Below, piece by piece: positions 23,361-36,700 of a stretch of 64,000 nucleotides of DNA (the stretch's first letter is position 1; each line of letters opens with the position of its first letter). Position numbers and translations under genes: made by a program. The notes under the pieces were generated by a model that ran no database searches, had not been told where the DNA came from, and saw nothing but the letters and a program-made list of their open reading frames with translations. The stretch is from Nematostella vectensis. Its lineage: Eukaryota > Cnidaria > Anthozoa > Actiniaria > Edwardsiidae. Location: contig NC_064042.1 in NCBI RefSeq assembly GCF_932526225.1, positions 17,263,028 to 17,327,027 of the forward strand. Reading direction: 5' to 3'.

Positions 23361-26300
23361 ATGAGCCTATGCACGTTAAGATTGGATGAGTTTGAGTTTT
23401 TCAGTGGTCAAACTAGGTCCAAAATTGGTCCAAGGTAGAATATGAGCATTTCTGAAGTTAGTCGTAGCCTGCCCAAAGTCACGGGGAAGGTCCAACTATG
23501 CTAGTAGACACTAACTAAGAAAGATTCAGGACGAAGATTGAAGTTTAGACTTTTTTTTGCAAACTTCCCAAAACTTTTTCTGTGCCGACGATTTCTTTCG
23601 ATTTTCAAAAAATTCCTGCCAGAAAAATTCACTAGCCAGGAATGAGCAGCAGACAATACTTTGATGTATGAGGTTAGTGTCCATGCGCATTTCTATATCA
23701 TAAGCGAAAAAAATCTCCAGAAACGATTTTGCATGTACGACTTTTTGGGGGTTAAAAATTGCACCTTCTCCCTAGAAAATCTTTGCAAATATTGACTTTG
23801 GAGGACAACAAACTGCCTAGCGCCTATATGGTTTTTCAAGAGCTTTCGAATGAGCCTATGCACGTTAAGATTGGATGAGTTTGAGTTTTTCAGTGTTCAA
23901 ACAAAGTCCAAAAAAGGTCCAAAATCTAAAAACTTCAAAAAACCAAAATTCTTAATACTTGTCCAAATGAGCCGAAAATGGTATCATTCGAATCCTGACA
24001 TTCCCCGGCGTGTGTTGCGCTATTCGGTTTTTTCATAAGTGCGCATGCGCAGAAATTATTTCCAAAAAAAACTGTGTCCCGGAGGGTAGGGGACAACTTT
24101 TCGGGTCCATATACTTGAGCTAAAATTCTCAAGCTCGGTAAGATCTATGTACTCATAAAGGGCTATCTAACCCTGCAATCAGATTTCGAATCGATCAAGA
24201 ATTGACAAAAGCCGCTAATCTTTTTCCATACCTTCCGAGACATTTTGAGTAGAGCCTGGGGACTAGGCATTAAGTCCGATTGATCTCAAACTTGGTCAGC
24301 ATGAAGAAAGTATCAGCACTTAGTTAAGGTTAGAAAATCAAAAGCATAGCTTCAAAGTAAAGCTGTTTAAAAAGGCAGGAAAAAGGCCAAATTGCAACTT
24401 CTCCCTAGAAAATCTTCGCAAATATTGACTTTGGAGGACAACAAACTGCCTAGCGCCTATATGGTTTTTCAAGAGCTTTCGAATGAGCCTATGCACGTTA
24501 AGATTGGATGAGTTTGAGTTTTTCAGTGGTCAAACAAGGTCCAAAATTGGTCCAAGGTAGAATATGAGCATTTCTGAAGTTAGTCGTAGCCTGCCCAAAG
24601 TCACGGGGAAGGTCCAACTATGCTAGTAGACACTAACTAAGAAAGATTCAGGACGAAGATTGAAGTTTAGACTTTTTTTTGCAAACTTCCCAAAACTTTT
24701 TCTGTGCCGACGATTTCTTTCGATTTTCAAAAAATTCCCACTAGCCAGGAATGAGCAGCAGACAATACTTTGATGTATGAGGTTAGTGTCCATGCGCATT
24801 TCTATATCATAAGCGAAAAAAATCTCCAGAAACGATTTTGCATGTACGACTTTTTGGGGGTTAAAAATTGCACCTTCTCCCTAGAAAATCTTTGCAAATA
24901 TTGACTTTGGAGGACAACAAACTGCCTAGCGCCTATATGGTTTTTCAAGAGCTTTCGAATGAGCCTATGCACGTTAAGATTGGATGAGTTTGAGTTTTTC
25001 AGTGTTCAAACAAAGTCCAAAAAAGGTCCAAAATCTAAAAACTTCAAAAAACCAAAATTCTTAATACTTGTCCAAATGAGCCGAAAATGGTATCATTCGA
25101 ATCCTGACATTCCCCGGCGTGTGTTGCGCTATTCGGTTTTTTCATAAGTGCGCATGCGCAGAAATTATTTCCAAAAAAACTGTGTCCCGGAGGGTAGGGG
25201 ACAACTTTTCGGGTCTATATACTTGAGCTAAAATTCTCAAGCTCGGTAAGATCTATGTACTCATAAAGGGCTATCTAACCCTGCAATCAGATTTCGAATC
25301 GATCAAGAATTGACAAAAGCCGCTAATCTTTTTCCCTACCTTCCGAGACATTTTGAGTAGAGCCTGGGCACTAGGCATTAAGTCCAATTGATCTCAAACT
25401 TGGTCAGCATGAAGAAAGTATCAGCACTTAGTTAAGGTTAGAAAATCAAAAGCATAGCTTCAAAGTAAAGCTGTTAAAAAAGGCAGGAAAAAGGCCAAAT
25501 TGCAACTTCTCCCTAGAAAATCTTTGCAATTATTGACTTTGGAGGACAACAAACTGCCTAGCGCCTATATGGTTTTTCAAGAGCTTTCGAATGAGCCTAT
25601 GCACGTTAAGATTGGATGAGTTTGAGTTTTTCAGTGGTCAAACAAGGTCCAAAATTGGTCCAAGGTAGAATATGAGCATTTCTGAAGTTAGTCGTAGCCT
25701 GCCCAAAGTCACGGGGAAGGTCCAACTATGCTAGTAGACACTAACTAAGAAAGATTCAGGACGAAGATTGAAGTTTAGACTTTTTTTTGCAAACTTCCCA
25801 AAACTTTTTCTGTGCCGACGATTTCTTTCGATTTTCAAAAAATTCCTACTAGCCAGGAATGAGCAGCAGACAATAATTGCTACTATGCACGTTAAGATTG
25901 GATGAGTTTGAGTTTTTCAGTGTTCAAACAAGGTCCAAAAAAGGTCCAAAATCCAAAAACTTCAAAAAACCAAAATTCTTAATACTTGTCCAAATGAGCC
26001 GAAAATGGTATCATTCGAACCTTGACATTCCCCGGCGTGTGTTGCGCTATTCGGTTTTTTCATAAGTGCGCATGCGCAGAAATTATTTCCAAAAAAACTG
26101 TGTCCCGGAGGGTAGGGGACAACTTTTCGGGTCTATATACTTGAGCTAAAATTCTCAAACTCGGTAAGATCTATGTACTCATAAAGGGCTATCTAACCCT
26201 GCAATCAGATTTCGAATCGATCAAGAATTGACAAAAGCCGGTAATCTTTTTCCCTACCTTCCGAGACATTTTGAGTAGAGTCTAGGGACTAGGCATTAAG

Positions 26301-29300
26301 TCCGATTGATCTAAAACTTGGTCAGCATGAAGAGAGTATCAGCACTTAGTAAAGGTTAGAAAATCAAAAGCATAGCTTCAAAGTAAAGCTGTTAAAAAAG
26401 GCAGGAAAAAGGCCAAATTGCACCTTCTCCCTAGAAAATCTTTGCAAATATTGACTTTGGGGGACAACAAACTGCCTAGCGCCTATATGGTTTTTCAAGA
26501 GCTTTCGGATGAGCCTATGCACGTTAAGATTGGATGAGTTTGAGTTTTTCAGTGGTCAAACAAGGTCCAAAAAAGGTCCAAAATCTAAAAACTTCAAAAA
26601 ACCAAAATTCCTAATACTTGTCCAAATGAGCCGAAAATGGTATCATTCGAACCCTGACATTCCCCGGCGTGTGTTGCGCTATTCGGTTTTTTCTTAAGTG
26701 CGCATGCGCAGAAATTATTTCCAAAAAAACTGTGTCCCGGAGGGTAGGGAACAACTTTTCGGGTCTATATACTTGAGCTAAAATTCTCAAACTCGGTAAG
26801 ATCTATGTACTCATAAAGGGCTATCTAACCCTGCAATCAGATTTCGAATCGATCAAGAATTGACAAAAGCCGCTAATCTTTTTCCCTACCTTCCGAGACA
26901 TATTGAGTAGAGCCTGGGGACTAGGCATTAAGTCCGATTGATCTCAAACTTGGTCAGCATGAAGAAAGTATCAGCACTTAGTTAAGGTTAGAAAATCAAA
27001 AGCATAGCTTCAAAGTAAAGCTGTTAAAAAAGGCAGGAAAAAGGCCAAATTGCAACTTCTCCCTAGAAAATCTTTGCAAATATTGACTTTGGAGGACAAC
27101 AATCTGCATAGCGCTTATATGGTTTTTCAAGAGCTTTCGAATGAGCCTATGCACGTTAAGATTGGATGAGTTTGAGTTTTTCAGTGTTCAAACAAGGTCC
27201 AAAAAAGGTCCAAAATCTAAAAACTTCAAAAAACCAAAATTCTTAATACTTGTCCAAATGAGCCGCAAATGGTATCATTCGAACCCTGACATTCCCCGGC
27301 GTGTGTTGCGCTATTCAGTTTTTTCATAAGTGCGCATGCGCAGAAATTTTTTCCCAAAAAAACTGTGTTTCGGAGGGTAGGGGACAACTTTTCGGGTCTA
27401 TATACTTGAGCTAAAATTCTCAAACTCGGTAAGATCTATGTACTCATAAAGGGCTATCTAACCCTGCATTCAGATTTCGAATCGATCAAGAATTGACAAA
27501 AGCCGCTAATCTTTTTCCATACCTTCCGGGATATTTTGAGTAGGGCCTGGGGACTAGGAATTAAGTCCGATTGATCTCAAACTTGGTCAGCATGAAGAAA
27601 GTATCAGCACTTAGTTAAGGTTAGAAAATCAAAAGCATAGCTTCAAAGTAAAGCTGTTAAAAAAGGCAGGAAAAAGGCCAAATTGCACCTTCTCCCTAGA
27701 AAATCTCTGCAAATATTGACTTTGGAGGACAACAAACTGTGTAGCGCCTATATGGTTTTTCAAGAGCTCTCGAATGAGCCTATGCACGTTAAGATTGGAT
27801 GAGTTTGAGTTTTTCAGTGGTCAAACAAGGTCCAAAATTGGTCCAAGGTAGAATATTAGCATTTCTGAAGTTAGTCGTAGCCTGCCCAAAGTCACGGGGA
27901 AGGTCCAACTATGCTAGTAGACACTAACTAAGAAAGATTCTGGACGAAGATTGAAGTTTAGACTTTTTTTTTGCAAACTTCCCAAAACTTTTTGTGCCGA
28001 CGATTTCTTTCGATTTTCAAAAAATTCCCACTAGCCAGGAATGAGCAGCAGACAATACTTTGATGTATGAGGTTAGTGTCCATGCGCATCTCTATATCAT
28101 AAGCGAAAAAAATCTCCAGAAACGATTTTGCATGTACGACTTTTTGGGGGTTAAAAATGATACAAATTGCACATTTTCCCTCAAATATCTTTGCAAATAT
28201 TGACTTTGGAGGACAACAAACTGCCTAGCGCCTATATGGTTTTTCAACAGCTTTCGAATGAGCCTATGCACGTTGAGATTGGATGAGTTTGAGTTTTTCA
28301 GTGTTCAAACAAAGTCCAAAAAAGGTCCAAAATCTAAAAACTTCAAAAAACCAAAATTCTTAATACTTGTCCAAATGAGCCGAAAATGGTATCATTCGAA
28401 CCCTGACATTCCCCGGCGTGTGTTGCGTTAATCGGTTTTTTCATAAGTGCGCATGCGCAGAAATTATTTTCAAAAAAACTGTGTCCCGGAGGGTAGGGGA
28501 CAACTTTTCGGGTCTATATACTTGAGCTAAAATTCTCAAACTCGGTAAGATCTATGTACTCATAAAGGGCTATCTAACCCTGCAATCAGATTTCGAATCG
28601 ATCAAGAATTGACAAAAGCCGCTAATCTTTTTCGCTACCTTTCAGGATATTTTGAGTAGGGCCAGGGGACTAGGAATTAAGTCCGATTGATCTCAAACTT
28701 GGTCAGCATGAAGAAAGTATCAGCACTTAGTAAAGGTAAGAAAATCAAAAGCATAGCTTCAAAGTAAAGCTGTTAAAAAAGGCCGGAAAAAAGGCCAAAT
28801 TGCATCTTCTCCCTAGAAAATCTTTGCAAATATTGACTTTGGAGGACAACAAACTGCCTAGCGCCTATATGGTTTTTCAAGAGCTTTCGAATGAGCCTAT
28901 GCACGTTAAGATTGGATGAGTTTGAGTTTTTCAGTGTTCAAACAAGGTCCAAAAAAGGTCCAAAATCTAAAAACTTCAAAAAACCAAAATTCTTAATACT
29001 TGTCCAAATGAGCCGCAAATGGTATCATTCGAACCCTGACATTCCCCGGCGTGTGTTGCGCTATTCGTTTTTTTTCATAAGTGCGCATGCGCAGAAATTT
29101 TTTCCCAAAAAACTGTGTCCCGGAGGGTAGGGGACAACTTTTCGGGTCTATATACTTGAGCTAAAATTCTCAAACTCGGCAATATCTATGTACTCATAAA
29201 GGGCTATCTAACCCTGCAATCAGATTTCGAATCGATCAAGAATTGACAAAAGCCGCTAATTTTTTTCCCTACCTTCCGGGACATTTTGAGTAGGGCCTGG

Positions 29301-30786
29301 GGACTAGGAATTAAGTCCGATTGATCTCAAACTTGGTCAGCATGAAGAAAGTATCAGCACTTAGTTAAGGTTAGAAAATCAAAAGCATAGTTTCAAAGTA
29401 AAGCTGTTAAAAAAGGCCGGAAAAAGGCCAAATTGCAACTTCTCCCTAGAAAATCTTTGCAAATATTGACTTTGGAGGACAACAAACTGCCTAGCGCCTA
29501 TATGGTTTTCAAGAGCTTTCGAATGAGCCTGTGCATGTTAAGATTGGATGAGTTTGAGTTTTTAAGTGTTCAAACAAGGTCCAAAAAAGGTCCAAAATCT
29601 AAAAACTTCAAAAAACCAAAATTCTTAATACTTGTCCAAATGAGCCGCAAATGGTATCATTCGAACCCTGACATTCCACGGCGTGTGTTGCGCTATTCGG
29701 TTTTTTCATAAGTGCGCATGCGCAGAAATTTTTTCCCAAAAAACTGTGTGCCGGAGGGTAGGGGACAACTTTTCGGGTCTATATACTTGAGCTAAAATTC
29801 TCAAACTCGGCAATATCTATGTACTCATAAATGGCTATCTAACCCTGCAATCAGATTTCGAATCGATCAAAAATTGCCAAAAGCCGCTAATCTTTTTCCC
29901 TACCTTCCGGGACATTTTGAGTAGGGCCTGGGGACTAGGAATTAAGTCCGATTGATCTCAAACTTGGTCAGCATGAAGAAAGTATCAGCACTTAGTAAAG
30001 GTTAGAAAATCAAAAGCATAGTTTCAAAGTAAAGCTGTTAAAAAAGGCCGGAAAAAAGGCCAAATTGCAACTTCTCCCTAGAAAATCTTTGCAAATATTG
30101 ACTTTGGAGGACAACAAACTGCCTAGCGCCTATATGGTTTTCAAGAGCTTTCGAATGAGCCTGTGCATGTTAAGATTGGATGAGTTTGAGTTTTTAAGTG
30201 TTCAAACAAGGTCCAAAAAAGGTCCAAAATCTAAAAACTTCAAAAAACCAAAATTCTTAATACTTGTCCAAATGAGCCGCAAATGGTATCATTCGAACCC
30301 TGACATTCCACGGCGTGTGTTGCGCTATTCGGTTTTTTCATAAGTGCGCATGCGCAGAAATTTTTTCCCAAAAAACTGTGTGCCGGAGGGTAGGGGACAA
30401 CTTTTCGGGTCTATATACTTGAGCTAAAATTCTCAAGCTCGGCAATATCTATGTACTCATAAATGGCTATCTAACCCTGCAATCAGATTTCGAATCGATC
30501 AAAAATGGCCAAAAGCCGCTAATCTTTTTCCCTACCTTCCGGGACATTTTGAGTAGGGCCTGGGGACTAGGAATTAAGTCCGATTGATCTCAAACTTGGT
30601 CAGCATGAAGAAAGTATCAGCACTTACTAAAGGTTAGAAAATCAAAAGCATAGCTTCAAAGTAAAGCTGTTAAAAAAGGCAGGAAAAAGGCCAAATTGCA
30701 ACTTCTCCCTAGAAAATCTTTGCAAATATTGACTTTGGAGGACAACAAACTGCCTAGCGCCTATATGGTTTTTCAAGAGCTTTCGA
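23361..30786 (+). repeat. 7,426-bp 13-unit HOR, copy 1
   Basis: Order: BL 23361 (489 bp), S 23850, BL 24483 (476), epsilon-like S 24959, Bs 25591, beta 25877, delta 26509, alpha-like 27141, BL 27774 (484), eta 28258, theta 28891, iota 29523, iota 30155. The first two BL copies lost 9 bp before their tail (GGTTAAAAATTGCACC); the first also gained 13 bp (TTCCTGCCAGAAAAATTC, ~23,614). Eta is marked by GCGTTAATCGG. Theta has ATTCGTTTTTTTTCATAAG. Iota has CCTGTGCATGTT, TTTTTAAGTGTTC, TTCCACGG, GTGTGCCGG, GGCAATATC and ATTGCC. Confidence 0.94.
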
Positions 30787-33700
30787 ATGAGCCTATGCAC
30801 GTTAAGATTGGATGAGTTTGAGTTTTTCAGTGGTCAAACTAGGTCCAAAATTGGTCCAAGGTAGAATATGAGCATTTCTGAAGTTAGTCGTAGCCTGCCC
30901 AAAGTCACGGGGAAGGTCCAACTATGCTAGTAGACACTAACTAAGAAAGATTCAGGACGAAGATTGAAGTTTAGACTTTTTTTTGCAAACTTCCCAAAAC
31001 TTTTTCTGTGCCGACGATTTCTTTCGATTTTCAAAAAATTCCTGCCAGAAAAATTCACTAGCCAGGAATGAGCAGCAGACAATACTTTGATGTATGAGGT
31101 TAGTGTCCATGCGCATTTCTATATCATAAGCGAAAAAAATCTCCAGAAACGATTTTGCATGTACGACTTTTTGGGGGTTAAAAATTGCACCTTCTCCCTA
31201 GAAAATCTTTGCAAATATTGACTTTGGAGGACAACAAACTGCCTAGCGCCTATATGGTTTTTCAAGAGCTTTCGAATGAGCCTATGCACGTTAAGATTGG
31301 ATGAGTTTGAGTTTTTCAGTGTTCAAACAAAGTCCAAAAAAGGTCCAAAATCTAAAAACTTCAAAAAACCAAAATTCTTAATACTTGTCCAAATGAGCCG
31401 AAAATGGTATCATTCGAATCCTGACATTCCCCGGCGTGTGTTGCGCTATTCGGTTTTTTCATAAGTGCGCATGCGCAGAAATTATTTCCAAAAAAAACTG
31501 TGTCCCGGAGGGTAGGGGACAACTTTTCGGGTCCATATACTTGAGCTAAAATTCTCAAGCTCGGTAAGATCTATGTACTCATAAAGGGCTATCTAACCCT
31601 GCAATCAGATTTCGAATCGATCAAGAATTGACAAAAGCCGCTAATCTTTTTCCATACCTTCCGAGACATTTTGAGTAGAGCCTGGGGACTAGGCATTAAG
31701 TCCGATTGATCTCAAACTTGGTCAGCATGAAGAAAGTATCAGCACTTAGTTAAGGTTAGAAAATCAAAAGCATAGCTTCAAAGTAAAGCTGTTTAAAAAG
31801 GCAGGAAAAAGGCCAAATTGCAACTTCTCCCTAGAAAATCTTCGCAAATATTGACTTTGGAGGACAACAAACTGCCTAGCGCCTATATGGTTTTTCAAGA
31901 GCTTTCGAATGAGCCTATGCACGTTAAGATTGGATGAGTTTGAGTTTTTCAGTGGTCAAACAAGGTCCAAAATTGGTCCAAGGTAGAATATGAGCATTTC
32001 TGAAGTTAGTCGTAGCCTGCCCAAAGTCACGGGGAAGGTCCAACTATGCTAGTAGACACTAACTAAGAAAGATTCAGGACGAAGATTGAAGTTTAGACTT
32101 TTTTTTGCAAACTTCCCAAAACTTTTTCTGTGCCGACGATTTCTTTCGATTTTCAAAAAATTCCCACTAGCCAGGAATGAGCAGCAGACAATACTTTGAT
32201 GTATGAGGTTAGTGTCCATGCGCATTTCTATATCATAAGCGAAAAAAATCTCCAGAAACGATTTTGCATGTACGACTTTTTGGGGGTTAAAAATTGCACC
32301 TTCTCCCTAGAAAATCTTTGCAAATATTGACTTTGGAGGACAACAAACTGCCTAGCGCCTATATGGTTTTTCAAGAGCTTTCGAATGAGCCTATGCACGT
32401 TAAGATTGGATGAGTTTGAGTTTTTCAGTGTTCAAACAAAGTCCAAAAAAGGTCCAAAATCTAAAAACTTCAAAAAACCAAAATTCTTAATACTTGTCCA
32501 AATGAGCCGAAAATGGTATCATTCGAATCCTGACATTCCCCGGCGTGTGTTGCGCTATTCGGTTTTTTCATAAGTGCGCATGCGCAGAAATTATTTCCAA
32601 AAAAACTGTGTCCCGGAGGGTAGGGGACAACTTTTCGGGTCTATATACTTGAGCTAAAATTCTCAAGCTCGGTAAGATCTATGTACTCATAAAGGGCTAT
32701 CTAACCCTGCAATCAGATTTCGAATCGATCAAGAATTGACAAAAGCCGCTAATCTTTTTCCCTACCTTCCGAGACATTTTGAGTAGAGCCTGGGCACTAG
32801 GCATTAAGTCCAATTGATCTCAAACTTGGTCAGCATGAAGAAAGTATCAGCACTTAGTTAAGGTTAGAAAATCAAAAGCATAGCTTCAAAGTAAAGCTGT
32901 TAAAAAAGGCAGGAAAAAGGCCAAATTGCAACTTCTCCCTAGAAAATCTTTGCAATTATTGACTTTGGAGGACAACAAACTGCCTAGCGCCTATATGGTT
33001 TTTCAAGAGCTTTCGAATGAGCCTATGCACGTTAAGATTGGATGAGTTTGAGTTTTTCAGTGGTCAAACAAGGTCCAAAATTGGTCCAAGGTAGAATATG
33101 AGCATTTCTGAAGTTAGTCGTAGCCTGCCCAAAGTCACGGGGAAGGTCCAACTATGCTAGTAGACACTAACTAAGAAAGATTCAGGACGAAGATTGAAGT
33201 TTAGACTTTTTTTTGCAAACTTCCCAAAACTTTTTCTGTGCCGACGATTTCTTTCGATTTTCAAAAAATTCCTACTAGCCAGGAATGAGCAGCAGACAAT
33301 AATTGCTACTATGCACGTTAAGATTGGATGAGTTTGAGTTTTTCAGTGTTCAAACAAGGTCCAAAAAAGGTCCAAAATCCAAAAACTTCAAAAAACCAAA
33401 ATTCTTAATACTTGTCCAAATGAGCCGAAAATGGTATCATTCGAACCTTGACATTCCCCGGCGTGTGTTGCGCTATTCGGTTTTTTCATAAGTGCGCATG
33501 CGCAGAAATTATTTCCAAAAAAACTGTGTCCCGGAGGGTAGGGGACAACTTTTCGGGTCTATATACTTGAGCTAAAATTCTCAAACTCGGTAAGATCTAT
33601 GTACTCATAAAGGGCTATCTAACCCTGCAATCAGATTTCGAATCGATCAAGAATTGACAAAAGCCGGTAATCTTTTTCCCTACCTTCCGAGACATTTTGA

Positions 33701-36700
33701 GTAGAGTCTAGGGACTAGGCATTAAGTCCGATTGATCTAAAACTTGGTCAGCATGAAGAGAGTATCAGCACTTAGTAAAGGTTAGAAAATCAAAAGCATA
33801 GCTTCAAAGTAAAGCTGTTAAAAAAGGCAGGAAAAAGGCCAAATTGCACCTTCTCCCTAGAAAATCTTTGCAAATATTGACTTTGGGGGACAACAAACTG
33901 CCTAGCGCCTATATGGTTTTTCAAGAGCTTTCGGATGAGCCTATGCACGTTAAGATTGGATGAGTTTGAGTTTTTCAGTGGTCAAACAAGGTCCAAAAAA
34001 GGTCCAAAATCTAAAAACTTCAAAAAACCAAAATTCCTAATACTTGTCCAAATGAGCCGAAAATGGTATCATTCGAACCCTGACATTCCCCGGCGTGTGT
34101 TGCGCTATTCGGTTTTTTCTTAAGTGCGCATGCGCAGAAATTATTTCCAAAAAAACTGTGTCCCGGAGGGTAGGGAACAACTTTTCGGGTCTATATACTT
34201 GAGCTAAAATTCTCAAACTCGGTAAGATCTATGTACTCATAAAGGGCTATCTAACCCTGCAATCAGATTTCGAATCGATCAAGAATTGACAAAAGCCGCT
34301 AATCTTTTTCCCTACCTTCCGAGACATATTGAGTAGAGCCTGGGGACTAGGCATTAAGTCCGATTGATCTCAAACTTGGTCAGCATGAAGAAAGTATCAG
34401 CACTTAGTTAAGGTTAGAAAATCAAAAGCATAGCTTCAAAGTAAAGCTGTTAAAAAAGGCAGGAAAAAGGCCAAATTGCAACTTCTCCCTAGAAAATCTT
34501 TGCAAATATTGACTTTGGAGGACAACAATCTGCATAGCGCTTATATGGTTTTTCAAGAGCTTTCGAATGAGCCTATGCACGTTAAGATTGGATGAGTTTG
34601 AGTTTTTCAGTGTTCAAACAAGGTCCAAAAAAGGTCCAAAATCTAAAAACTTCAAAAAACCAAAATTCTTAATACTTGTCCAAATGAGCCGCAAATGGTA
34701 TCATTCGAACCCTGACATTCCCCGGCGTGTGTTGCGCTATTCAGTTTTTTCATAAGTGCGCATGCGCAGAAATTTTTTCCCAAAAAAACTGTGTTTCGGA
34801 GGGTAGGGGACAACTTTTCGGGTCTATATACTTGAGCTAAAATTCTCAAACTCGGTAAGATCTATGTACTCATAAAGGGCTATCTAACCCTGCATTCAGA
34901 TTTCGAATCGATCAAGAATTGACAAAAGCCGCTAATCTTTTTCCATACCTTCCGGGATATTTTGAGTAGGGCCTGGGGACTAGGAATTAAGTCCGATTGA
35001 TCTCAAACTTGGTCAGCATGAAGAAAGTATCAGCACTTAGTTAAGGTTAGAAAATCAAAAGCATAGCTTCAAAGTAAAGCTGTTAAAAAAGGCAGGAAAA
35101 AGGCCAAATTGCACCTTCTCCCTAGAAAATCTCTGCAAATATTGACTTTGGAGGACAACAAACTGTGTAGCGCCTATATGGTTTTTCAAGAGCTCTCGAA
35201 TGAGCCTATGCACGTTAAGATTGGATGAGTTTGAGTTTTTCAGTGGTCAAACAAGGTCCAAAATTGGTCCAAGGTAGAATATTAGCATTTCTGAAGTTAG
35301 TCGTAGCCTGCCCAAAGTCACGGGGAAGGTCCAACTATGCTAGTAGACACTAACTAAGAAAGATTCTGGACGAAGATTGAAGTTTAGACTTTTTTTTTGC
35401 AAACTTCCCAAAACTTTTTGTGCCGACGATTTCTTTCGATTTTCAAAAAATTCCCACTAGCCAGGAATGAGCAGCAGACAATACTTTGATGTATGAGGTT
35501 AGTGTCCATGCGCATCTCTATATCATAAGCGAAAAAAATCTCCAGAAACGATTTTGCATGTACGACTTTTTGGGGGTTAAAAATGATACAAATTGCACAT
35601 TTTCCCTCAAATATCTTTGCAAATATTGACTTTGGAGGACAACAAACTGCCTAGCGCCTATATGGTTTTTCAACAGCTTTCGAATGAGCCTATGCACGTT
35701 GAGATTGGATGAGTTTGAGTTTTTCAGTGTTCAAACAAAGTCCAAAAAAGGTCCAAAATCTAAAAACTTCAAAAAACCAAAATTCTTAATACTTGTCCAA
35801 ATGAGCCGAAAATGGTATCATTCGAACCCTGACATTCCCCGGCGTGTGTTGCGTTAATCGGTTTTTTCATAAGTGCGCATGCGCAGAAATTATTTTCAAA
35901 AAAACTGTGTCCCGGAGGGTAGGGGACAACTTTTCGGGTCTATATACTTGAGCTAAAATTCTCAAACTCGGTAAGATCTATGTACTCATAAAGGGCTATC
36001 TAACCCTGCAATCAGATTTCGAATCGATCAAGAATTGACAAAAGCCGCTAATCTTTTTCGCTACCTTTCAGGATATTTTGAGTAGGGCCAGGGGACTAGG
36101 AATTAAGTCCGATTGATCTCAAACTTGGTCAGCATGAAGAAAGTATCAGCACTTAGTAAAGGTAAGAAAATCAAAAGCATAGCTTCAAAGTAAAGCTGTT
36201 AAAAAAGGCCGGAAAAAAGGCCAAATTGCATCTTCTCCCTAGAAAATCTTTGCAAATATTGACTTTGGAGGACAACAAACTGCCTAGCGCCTATATGGTT
36301 TTTCAAGAGCTTTCGAATGAGCCTATGCACGTTAAGATTGGATGAGTTTGAGTTTTTCAGTGTTCAAACAAGGTCCAAAAAAGGTCCAAAATCTAAAAAC
36401 TTCAAAAAACCAAAATTCTTAATACTTGTCCAAATGAGCCGCAAATGGTATCATTCGAACCCTGACATTCCCCGGCGTGTGTTGCGCTATTCGTTTTTTT
36501 TCATAAGTGCGCATGCGCAGAAATTTTTTCCCAAAAAACTGTGTCCCGGAGGGTAGGGGACAACTTTTCGGGTCTATATACTTGAGCTAAAATTCTCAAA
36601 CTCGGCAATATCTATGTACTCATAAAGGGCTATCTAACCCTGCAATCAGATTTCGAATCGATCAAGAATTGACAAAAGCCGCTAATTTTTTTCCCTACCT

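Noticed and set aside
29433-29711. 92-residue frame in iota units
   Set aside because: It needs a TTG start and exists only because a T is missing in TATGGTTTTCAAG (four T, usually five), which joins the S tail to the next head in frame. It is a by-product of the repeat.
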